Assembly (NCBI GenBank): GCA_015061765.1
Contig: SUVZ01000145.1
Span: 1 to 8,400, forward strand
Reading direction: 5' to 3'
Length of the DNA: 8,400 nt
DNA from: Lentisphaerota bacterium
Lineage (GTDB): Bacteria > Verrucomicrobiota > Kiritimatiellia > RFP12 > UBA1067
The notes beneath the pieces were generated by a model that had not been told where the DNA came from, made no database searches, and saw only the letters and a program-made list of their open reading frames with translations. The stretch's first letter is position 1, and each line of letters opens with the position of its first letter. A program made the position numbers and the translations under genes. Positions 1-6,917 of this stretch are shown here, piece by piece.

Positions 1-1772
1 CGCACAAGATCGAGAACCTCGGCAAGCCTATCGGAGCGGCCACACCAAAGATAGGCATAAGGGGTATCCATATCGGTCTCATTGCACAAGCCTTCAAAAT
101 GTCCGGGACGCAACGGGCGCTCCCTTGTGAACTCCGGCATGGAATCGGCAATTCCCTTACGTCGATTAGGCTGAACCGGCTCATTGGGATCGGGTTCATA
201 GCCGACGCAGAAGAATTTATCCAGAAGCGCATTGAACCGCTCTGCGCCGCCGGCTAAAGCGACACGGTCTCGCATGTACGGATGTGGACGGAACGAATAA
301 TTCCAGTTGTTGCCCTCATAGAACTTCCCCTTCTCCAAAACAAGTCCTGTTTTCGCATCGTACACATCTTTCCAGCGAAGAGCCTTCTCCTTCATCTTTG
401 ACGCGAACGAGTTGTCGCCGCAACTTGCCGCCACTTCGGATGCCGCATTGCAAGCGCCCACGTAATCAAGGACGAATGATGTAGACCTGTTCTCAAACTG
501 CACAGAGGAGATCTCGCTCTCGAGAGCCTTTTTGAGCCGAGGATAATCCTCAGCCGTCAAAGCGCCGCGGAAGAAGGCGTCGCAAAGCACATAAGCCGAC
601 AACGCCGCCGCCTGCCCTGAATTTGAGGTCAGGCTGCTTGTCATCGAATACTGGATGGGGAAGCGTCCGTTCGCTTCGATTATGCCAATCATGAAAAGAG
701 CCAGTTCACGCGCCTTGGGAGAGAAGGACATCAAAAGCGGCATTTCCGTGCGGTAGGTATCCCAAAGTGTAGTGAAGTCCACAAAGCCGCCGCCGTAATC
801 GCACGGCTTCACAAGCGACTGATACAGCGCACCGTAGAACGCCTTGGCCTGATCTTCTGTCGCGAATTTGGCACGGATGCGATCGAGCTGCGCCGCCCAT
901 TCCTCTTTCGCCTCTTTCCGAACAGCATCAAACCCTTTCTTGACCGCATCTTCAACCCTGGAATTCGCCTCTGCAGACGAGATAAGCGAAAAGCCGATTG
1001 CCGATTCCGCCTCTTCGCCATCGACGACCAGTTCGATCACACCGGCATCGTTTTTTGCCGAAACCACATTTCCCTTGATGCGAAGGTCAAAGCGCAGATT
1101 GACACCTTTGACAAAATTATACCCGTGCCAGGCGTTAGGCGAATCCTTAGTGACCGATCCCCACGTGATCTTCTCGTTATAGTTCCTTACACCTATCGTA
1201 CGCGTAATTCCACAGGCTGTAGTGTCTATGCGGATAATGCCTTTGCCGCCGGGAAAACGGTAGCGATGGCACGCAGCCTGCGACGCCGCCGTAAGCTCGA
1301 ACGACGTTTTGTAGTCTTTGAGGGTCGCCGCATAATAACCGGGCCCCGCACATTCGTCGACAAGATCGGAAATTCGCGTAGCGTCGCAGCCGGGCGCAAA
1401 CGGTTTGAAAAGAAAATAGTTGTAGAACGAACCAATCCACCCTGTGCCGCTGTTGTGGAAATGCGAAAATCCCCAAGCGACCTTGCGGTCGTAAAGTTCC
1501 GGTGTCGGGCCGTCGGATGAACAGTTATGCCGGCCATAGCCGCTTGAATACGCCCCGGAATACGCACAGACGCTGACCCATCCCAAAGGACGGACTGCGC
1601 CTGGATGCGTATTGCCTATCTGGGCCTTCTCCCAGCTCCATCCACGCGCCATTCCTTCAGACTTCAGAGGCGCCGCAGGAGCAGTCCCCCAGAATGGATC
1701 TGCAAACTTGTACGGCGTCGCAAGAGCAGAAAACGACACACCCAAAGCCGCCATGGATGCAACGAACTTCAT
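1..1772 (-). CDS. GH92-family alpha-mannosidase, C-terminus cut off by the window edge
   Basis: I translated this gene by hand because it is open at the left edge; 590 codons are present. Residues 1-18 look like a Sec signal peptide (hydrophobic core, ALA before the mature TP), so the enzyme is exported. GH92 hallmarks appear in order: a beta-sandwich N-domain with HFHNSGTG near residue 104, LWDTYR at 336-341 opening the (alpha/alpha)6 region, YEGNNWNYSF at 485-494 (E486 matches the catalytic-acid motif), and CNETDMDTPYAY at 563-574 (N-E matches the calcium-binding site). Known GH92 enzymes are calcium-dependent, inverting exo-alpha-mannosidases. The C-terminal motif with the catalytic-base aspartates would lie beyond position 1, so activity cannot be judged fully. 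The start ATG at 1772 is preceded by AAAGGCGG at 1790-1783. The gene lies 58 nt downstream of the beta-helix gene and is the last gene visible in the cluster. Family assignment is strong; linkage specificity is not readable. Confidence 0.92.
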   Translation of the reverse strand, partial: MKFVASMAALGVSFSALATPYKFADPFWGTAPAAPLKSEGMARGWSWEKAQIGNTHPGAVRPLGWVSVCAYSGAYSSGYGRHNCSSDGPTPELYDRKVAWGFSHFHNSGTGWIGSFYNYFLFKPFAPGCDATRISDLVDECAGPGYYAATLKDYKTSFELTAASQAACHRYRFPGGKGIIRIDTTACGITRTIGVRNYNEKITWGSVTKDSPNAWHGYNFVKGVNLRFDLRIKGNVVSAKNDAGVIELVVDGEEAESAIGFSLISSAEANSRVEDAVKKGFDAVRKEAKEEWAAQLDRIRAKFATEDQAKAFYGALYQSLVKPCDYGGGFVDFTTLWDTYRTEMPLLMSFSPKARELALFMIGIIEANGRFPIQYSMTSSLTSNSGQAAALSAYVLCDAFFRGALTAEDYPRLKKALESEISSVQFENRSTSFVLDYVGACNAASEVAASCGDNSFASKMKEKALRWKDVYDAKTGLVLEKGKFYEGNNWNYSFRPHPYMRDRVALAGGAERFNALLDKFFCVGYEPDPNEPVQPNRRKGIADSMPEFTRERPLRPGHFEGLCNETDMDTPYAYLWCGRSDRLAEVLDLV

Positions 1773-1817
1773 TATCTTTAAACCGCCTTTCCCATTTCAC
1801 ATGAGATTGCTTTTACA

Positions 1818-1837
1818 TTCCTATCTGTTCCTATCTG
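1818..1837. repeat. Perfect 10-bp tandem duplication at a gene end
   Basis: The 10-mer TTCCTATCTG (plus strand) occurs twice without a gap. On the minus strand it reads CAGATAGGAA twice, and the first copy supplies the TAG stop codon of the beta-helix gene. The second copy lies in the 58-nt gap before the GH92 gene. It looks like a replication-slippage duplication; no function is evident. Confidence 0.8.
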
Positions 1838-3798
1838 CTCTTCCAGTATCGCTTGGCGCTCAGGAAGAGAACCGGCTGCAAATCGAGCAGATCCACCGAA
1901 TAGTCTTCAAGGAATCCTCTTGACGGCTTGCGCGTCTTGACAGACCAAAGACCATCCGACTCGGCCGTACACGTCACAACTTCCGGGAACAGAATATTTT
2001 CCTTGTCCCATACATCTTTCGTCTCGGAATCGCGAAGCATCAAGTTTACACGCTCTTCATACGAGGAACCTGAAACATAAAAACGGAAGCTTTCGCCTTT
2101 CTTCACATAGAAATAGAAACTGCCGAGCGATGAACTTATGTCCTGCGGAATGTCGCTATCCAAAAGAATGGCCACCGGCACATCTGCATGGGTAAGCGTA
2201 AACACATTGCGCTTAGTGGCAAGGATGGACATCTTGTAGAACCCGGCGGCAGGAACGGTCACAACAAGTTCTTCGCAATTTTTCGACAAGCGGAAAATCT
2301 CCGTCTCACCGCCGGCAACGGGAGTGACCGCCACCTTATCCATCGAGCCTTTCGACCTTCTCAGTCTAGAAAACTTTGTTCTGAAATTGCAGTCGCCTGC
2401 TTTCGAGGCATAGAATACGTAGTTCATTCTCTCGCGCAGACCTAGCTCCGGAAGTTTCAGCATCTTTCCCGGCACCTCGTCAACCACCTGCACATCCGAA
2501 CAATCCAAAACCACATGAACCGGCCCAGCCTTGCGTACAGGGGCAAACGCCTTGCGTCCGGCATCATCAAATACGATTTCCTTGACTCCCGACGGCGTTT
2601 TGTGAACCACCTTACCCGTCACCGTCTTCACCGCCTGCGTATTCCAGCCGGCATACAGGAATTTAACGCATTCGCGCTCCACCGGCGAAACAACCGTCAG
2701 GTCGCCGAAATCGACCTCTTCTGGCTGTTCTATTATTCTGCTGGATGTTGCAAAGCTGATGTCGGGATACTCAGGAACTTTTGTGCAGTTGTTTTCAAGC
2801 CTGCAGTTCTCAAACTTGAAGAATGTGGATCTAGGGATTTTCTGATTAAAATAAATACCGGCATACAGCGCATTCTTGAATACGCAATTGCGAGCCGTAA
2901 CCTTGCCGCCCACACAATCCCCGTCAAACACATGCTGGGAAAAAGAATAATTTCTGGAATTTCCGTCGACACTGCAATTCTCAACCAAAGCATCAACCGG
3001 AACTGAACGAGACCTCATTTTGTGAAGCGCGAAATGTATTCCGCTTCCGGCATTGCCATTGACTTCACAGTCGCGCATGACTATCCCCTGCAGCAGATCC
3101 GACCAGGAGTTCGGCTCGAAATCAATTCCCGCCTGCGGATTGCTTCCAGATGTATTGTTCAATTTGCAACGCTCGATGAGAAGATTCTTCACCGAAATCA
3201 CGCTTATTCCCTGCCGGTTGTTGCCATCGCAAAGGACATCCCTTATGACCACATCCTCGCAGTACGGCATTTTACGGCGTCCCTTGCGTCCGATATATAT
3301 CGCATCTCCGCCGGAATCACGGATTGCAAGACCCTCAATCTTCACACGCCTGCACGAATGGATCGATAACGCATGGCGCCATTCCGATTTTTCATACGGC
3401 GGCTGGAAATAATCGCTTTTGTGCATGCGCAAGGTAGCGCCATGGCCCACGAGTGAAACATCTTCGGCATCCCTGAACGTAATGAGAGCCTCTTCCTTGC
3501 CGAGAAACGCCCCCTTCTTTGCGACGAGTTCCACACCGGGCTCAAAGAACAATTCCTGCTTTGAAGCTCCACGCAGCGGAAGCGAAACCCAAGGCGACGG
3601 CATCTTGTCGAATATCACCTTCTCCGCCCCGGAATCGATCGCCGCCTGAATGAAGCGTGTGGAATCCTCGGGATCGAATCCGAACGACGATACCTTAACC
3701 TCTCGAGCCTTCGCCCCTTGAACAGAGGCAATAGCCACTACACCAACCAAACAGGCATACAGCGCACGGTCCCAAAACCTTCTATCTTGTTTTTGCAT
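1831..3798 (-). CDS. Secreted right-handed beta-helix protein with C-terminal beta-rich domain
   Basis: A 655-residue protein with a Sec signal peptide at about residues 1-31 (basic start, hydrophobic run ALYACLVGVVAIASVQG, cleavage near AKA). Residues 35-130 resemble the N-terminal cap of pectate-lyase-like proteins: FGFDPEDSTRFIQAAID followed by a wall of short beta strands. From about 140 to 340 there are successive beta-helix coils with the typical pattern of valine/isoleucine strands ended by asparagine or cysteine-asparagine turns, such as ALVENCSVDGNS, TARNCVFKNA and KFENCRLENN. Residues about 370-655 are predicted beta-rich and look like one or two sandwich domains; the last 100 include FYFYVKKGESFRFYV and an aromatic tail. 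I do not recognise a catalytic triad or a named CAZy family. It could be a lyase or hydrolase of the pectin-lyase fold or a glycan-binding protein. The start at 3798 is supported by AAGGAAAG 9 nt upstream. The gene lies 42 nt after the GH28 gene. Confidence 0.85.
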   Translation of the reverse strand: MQKQDRRFWDRALYACLVGVVAIASVQGAKAREVKVSSFGFDPEDSTRFIQAAIDSGAEKVIFDKMPSPWVSLPLRGASKQELFFEPGVELVAKKGAFLGKEEALITFRDAEDVSLVGHGATLRMHKSDYFQPPYEKSEWRHALSIHSCRRVKIEGLAIRDSGGDAIYIGRKGRRKMPYCEDVVIRDVLCDGNNRQGISVISVKNLLIERCKLNNTSGSNPQAGIDFEPNSWSDLLQGIVMRDCEVNGNAGSGIHFALHKMRSRSVPVDALVENCSVDGNSRNYSFSQHVFDGDCVGGKVTARNCVFKNALYAGIYFNQKIPRSTFFKFENCRLENNCTKVPEYPDISFATSSRIIEQPEEVDFGDLTVVSPVERECVKFLYAGWNTQAVKTVTGKVVHKTPSGVKEIVFDDAGRKAFAPVRKAGPVHVVLDCSDVQVVDEVPGKMLKLPELGLRERMNYVFYASKAGDCNFRTKFSRLRRSKGSMDKVAVTPVAGGETEIFRLSKNCEELVVTVPAAGFYKMSILATKRNVFTLTHADVPVAILLDSDIPQDISSSLGSFYFYVKKGESFRFYVSGSSYEERVNLMLRDSETKDVWDKENILFPEVVTCTAESDGLWSVKTRKPSRGFLEDYSVDLLDLQPVLFLSAKRYWKSR

Positions 3799-3807
3799 TT
3801 TATCAAT

Positions 3808-3815
3808 CTTTCCTT
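3808..3815 (-). promoter_or_regulatory. Ribosome binding site of the beta-helix gene
   Basis: AAGGAAAG on the minus strand, 9 nt before the ATG at 3798. It supports this start and separate translation initiation within the cluster. Confidence 0.7.
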
Positions 3816-3840
3816 CTAATAAACAGAATTACAATCGCGC

Positions 3841-5067
3841 TTACCGCACGCGCTCCCAGCCGTCAGTCGTGTTCACCGACAGCTTCTCTTCCTTCGGCAT
3901 GGAAGTCGCAACCTCAAAGCCGTCAAAGACAATCCCTTTGGCGGAGTTGACGCTAATCGCCTCAGGATTCTGAATCTCGCCTTTAACGTTCTCAAACCGG
4001 ATGTTTTCAACCTGCGTAAAGCCGTTTCCCTGAATGCGGATCGGGCGCGAACCTTTGATTTTCAGGTTTCGGAATGTAGTGTTGCCGAAAGATCTGAGCT
4101 TTATGCCTGGCTCGACAAGAAACGTCAGTGGGCCGGACTTGACGTCAATGTCGCAATCTTCGACAAGAATATTCTCCATCGCGAGATTGCCATGGTCGCC
4201 ATCCTGCAGATACCGTACCGGATTTACGGACACGATACCGTTGAATCCGCCGATTTTCAGCCGCCGGAAGATGCCGTTCCTTATCGTTCCGTCAGAAGGA
4301 CACCCCAGCCTGATTGCCTGGCAATTGCTCGAAAGAGTGCAATCCTCAACAATCATATCCTCGCAAAGCGCACTGTCGCCGTTCGGGCTGACGATGGATC
4401 GCATGACAATGCAATCGTCGCCCGTGCGCAGATCGCAGTTGCGGATGCGGATCTTTCTGCACCCGTCGATGTGGAAACCGTCGTTGTTGATCATCCTCTG
4501 GTCGGCATGGATTTTCACGCGCTCGAATTCGAGATTCTCGCACATGCGCATCCAGCACGTCCATCCAGGGCTATCCTTGAACGTGATATCCGAGAAACGG
4601 ACATTACGGCAACCGACGAACTGAATCATGCGGGTGCGCGGAGCCTTGGGCTTGGCATACATCCGCGCCGTAGTGTTGGTATCATAGAATCCCGGGCCTT
4701 GCCCGTCTATGACACCTCCGCCGGTTATGCAAACATTGGTCTGAAAGAGGCACGAAATGAAAACCTTGTTCGACTTCTCCGGACTCTTCCCGATGCGGCT
4801 GTCGATCACATCGTCATAGCACGAGGCATTATCGCCGCCCAAAATGACAGCCCCTTCAGGAACTATGAGCGTGACATTCGATTTCAGATAGAGCGTTCCG
4901 CTGGGATAGACCGCGCGTTCGAGCCGCACATTGCCGCCGCCGGCATTGTGGACGGCATCAATGGCGGCTTGAATGGCTTCTCCCGTATGCGCCGCCGGAG
5001 TCTTTTCAAATGCAAACCCCGACGCCGCCATAAGCCCAACGGCTGCAAGACACATATATTTCATCAT
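3841..5067 (-). CDS. Divergent GH28 (polygalacturonase-family) protein
   Basis: A 408-residue protein when started at the ATG at 5067. An in-frame GTG at 5103 would add 12 residues, but these are lysine/arginine-rich and come from a repeat, and no Shine-Dalgarno sequence precedes that GTG. The ATG at 5064 is equally possible. A short signal peptide (MKYMCLAAVGLMAASGFA) implies export. The fold is a pectin-lyase-type right-handed beta-helix: TGEAIQAAIDAVHNAGGGNV starts it, GGGVIDGQG follows, then repeated strand-turn coils. Of the GH28 catalytic signatures, N(T/N)DG is present as NNDGFHIDG (194-202) and GDD as TGDDCI (215-220). The usual GHG motif is replaced by CQAIRLG (249-255), and the usual RIK region reads GIVSVNPVRYL. 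Known GH28 enzymes hydrolyse alpha-galacturonide or rhamnogalacturonan links by inversion. With two of four signatures altered, the substrate or even the activity may differ. It lies 36 nt after the solenoid gene. Confidence 0.86.
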   Translation of the reverse strand: MMKYMCLAAVGLMAASGFAFEKTPAAHTGEAIQAAIDAVHNAGGGNVRLERAVYPSGTLYLKSNVTLIVPEGAVILGGDNASCYDDVIDSRIGKSPEKSNKVFISCLFQTNVCITGGGVIDGQGPGFYDTNTTARMYAKPKAPRTRMIQFVGCRNVRFSDITFKDSPGWTCWMRMCENLEFERVKIHADQRMINNDGFHIDGCRKIRIRNCDLRTGDDCIVMRSIVSPNGDSALCEDMIVEDCTLSSNCQAIRLGCPSDGTIRNGIFRRLKIGGFNGIVSVNPVRYLQDGDHGNLAMENILVEDCDIDVKSGPLTFLVEPGIKLRSFGNTTFRNLKIKGSRPIRIQGNGFTQVENIRFENVKGEIQNPEAISVNSAKGIVFDGFEVATSMPKEEKLSVNTTDGWERVR

Positions 5068-5105
5068 TCTCTCTTTCTTCACTCTTCTCTCTTTACTCTT
5101 CACTC
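5067..5105 (-). repeat. Tandem purine-rich direct repeat between the solenoid and GH28 genes
   Basis: Read on the minus strand, 5105-5085 and 5084-5067 are two tandem copies of one unit. The second copy (GAGTGAAGAAAGAGAGAA) equals the first minus an internal GTA. The first copy overlaps the TGA stop of the solenoid gene and the last ends on the A of the GH28 ATG, so the whole intergenic space is built from the duplication. The stretch is almost free of C and T and contains weak Shine-Dalgarno-like AAAGAGAG. Confidence 0.8.
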
Positions 5106-6915
5106 ATCTAATGCTGAAAACAAAACGCCTTCTCGGGCACCTGAGCACGAGGCTTTTGTTCTCGACGGTCAATGTGCACCCTTCCGGCAGTGTCTCTCGG
5201 GCCGTCTCGATCAACGCTTTTGCAGCATCGGAGGTCAAACCTTTGCTGGCTTCAACCGTTGCCAGCGTAAGCTTTCCCCCTTTGTGCATGAATGCCTCGC
5301 AGTCCACCTCTATTTTGCCCATGCCGGCACCGAAGTTCAACTTATTTACAAAAAGCGGTATTGCATCGTAACCCTCTGCAGGTATTTCAAATCTCAGAGC
5401 TGAGTTTTCGTCAATACGCAATTCCGTTTGAGGTGCGACTATGCTCGGGCTGCGTCCCTTCAAAACGAGCGCGCAATCCATGTTCACCCAGGGATCATCA
5501 TTCCATTTTGGGGCTTTATACCCAATGCGTATTTGGTTTTCGCTATTTGACTCCGTGTCAAACGTGACGGTTGCGTTGGAAACGACAAATTCATTCCCAT
5601 GTCCATTGAGCCTTATCCGGCGAAGACGGAAAGTTCCGCCATCGCAGACTTCAAATCTGTTGCCCACGGAAAATGCGGGATTGCTATCGCTCGTGCCAGG
5701 GCCGAAATCCAATGTGCCGGTACTGTTGTCGTCCTCGTTCTTTTCTTTAAGACACAGATTGCCCCCCGCGATCCTGAAAACGGAATTGGTGGCTGTGATG
5801 GCGCTTCTCAATGTGACGCCCAAGGTCCACGAGGCTCCGTTTTCGATACGGAACTCCGCATTTGTGGCTCCGGAAGCAAACACGTCCACTTCATCTGTCG
5901 AACGGCAATCAATGCTGGCATCGCTTCCCGAAAGCACAAACAAGCCTCCGTTTCTGGCGGCAACGCCTACTTTCAATGAACCGACCTCCAGTGTCGCATT
6001 GGAAACGGTCATGCCGCATCCGGTATTCTGGATATTGACAGTTCCGGCCGTAAGCGTAGCACCGTCCGCAACCAATACCTGCGATCCGGTGGATGTCAGA
6101 GCGTTGCCTACCATTAATGTTTCCACAACAACGGATGCCATGTTGGAAACGACCAGCAGATGGTCGCTGGAGACGTTTCCGACAATAAATTGGTCATCTT
6201 TGGCATCTATTGTGGAGCCCTCTCCGGATACTGTCACTTTCCCGCAATGGGCCTGTGATCCGTTGCCGTTGTCGGTATAGAACGCTGTGGTCGAATCGGA
6301 AGTGAGATACAATCCGCTGCCGCCCAAAACATTCAGCTCGCTGTCGGTATTGCTTCCCGAATACATAAGGAAGCACCGCTGCGCATACACTCGGGAATTG
6401 TCGTCGAGCGTCAGTACGCACTTCTTCACGTTGCGTGCGACGTACACGCGGTTGAGATTCGTCCAAACACAGTTGTAAAGCGATACGTTGTTTTCCCCAT
6501 AGGATACATCATCCAATTTCCCTCCGCAATAAATCGAACCAGCGCCTTGCGCATCCCATTCGCCTCCATTGAAAACGACATTGGCCTTTTTTGTCCGGAC
6601 CGAAAATACATCATCGGGAGCGGTACCGTCAAAAACCACCTTGTGCGACGGATTCGCCGAGAAATCGAATGTCACGGGCGAGGCCGTCACCTGCAATGCG
6701 CCAAGCGTAGTGGAATCGCCCGAGGCCATATAGGTTCCGGACTCGGCCAAAACATTGGTTGCACCATAGTTGCTGCCTTGGAAAACTAACCCCTGCTCTT
6801 CCTCCGCCCAAGTCTGCAAACAGCACACCGATACAATCGGCATCAAAAACTTGCCGATATATCGAAGTCCGACACAGTGGCAGCTATTTCTTCCTAATGC
6901 ATTCTCTCGTATCAT
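5104..6915 (-). CDS. Secreted beta-solenoid protein (autotransporter-passenger-like exoprotein)
   Basis: A 603-residue protein. The start at 6915 is chosen over a longer open frame (back to 7008) because AAGGAAG lies 7 nt upstream and the extra residues would overlap the regulator gene. A long basic n-region is followed by FLMPIVSVCCLQTWA (23-37), a Sec signal with likely cleavage before EEE. The mature protein is rich in Ser, Thr, Gly, Asn and Val, with repeated short strands separated by G/N/D turns and recurring VSNA/VSGxG phrases (VVSNMASVVV, TVSNATLEVGSL, VVSNATVTFDT). This is typical of passenger-type solenoids in surface proteins of PVC bacteria. No beta-barrel translocator, PEP-CTERM or LPXTG anchor is seen. 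The end has a distinct segment, SKGLTSDAAKALIETARETL, then an arginine-rich tail (CPRRRFVFSIR). The role is unknown; adhesion to or binding of a glycan substrate is a guess from context. It begins 2 nt after the regulator stop, suggesting translational coupling. Confidence 0.78.
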   Translation of the reverse strand: MIRENALGRNSCHCVGLRYIGKFLMPIVSVCCLQTWAEEEQGLVFQGSNYGATNVLAESGTYMASGDSTTLGALQVTASPVTFDFSANPSHKVVFDGTAPDDVFSVRTKKANVVFNGGEWDAQGAGSIYCGGKLDDVSYGENNVSLYNCVWTNLNRVYVARNVKKCVLTLDDNSRVYAQRCFLMYSGSNTDSELNVLGGSGLYLTSDSTTAFYTDNGNGSQAHCGKVTVSGEGSTIDAKDDQFIVGNVSSDHLLVVSNMASVVVETLMVGNALTSTGSQVLVADGATLTAGTVNIQNTGCGMTVSNATLEVGSLKVGVAARNGGLFVLSGSDASIDCRSTDEVDVFASGATNAEFRIENGASWTLGVTLRSAITATNSVFRIAGGNLCLKEKNEDDNSTGTLDFGPGTSDSNPAFSVGNRFEVCDGGTFRLRRIRLNGHGNEFVVSNATVTFDTESNSENQIRIGYKAPKWNDDPWVNMDCALVLKGRSPSIVAPQTELRIDENSALRFEIPAEGYDAIPLFVNKLNFGAGMGKIEVDCEAFMHKGGKLTLATVEASKGLTSDAAKALIETARETLPEGCTLTVENKSLVLRCPRRRFVFSIR

Positions 6916-6917
6916 GG

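Noticed and set aside
5068..5103. GTG start for the GH28 gene at 5103
   Set aside because: No Shine-Dalgarno sequence precedes it, and the 12 extra residues are encoded by the tandem purine repeat; the signal peptide fits better from the ATG at 5067 or 5064.
4192..5403. Plus-strand open frame of about 400 codons
   Set aside because: It is antisense to the GH28 gene and part of the solenoid gene, shows no domain or signal, has an implausible mixed composition, and both sense genes have clear family motifs.
5441..6280. Plus-strand open frame of about 280 codons
   Set aside because: It is antisense to the solenoid gene; its serine/proline-rich composition is explained as the mirror of the Gly/Ser/Asn-rich sense strand.
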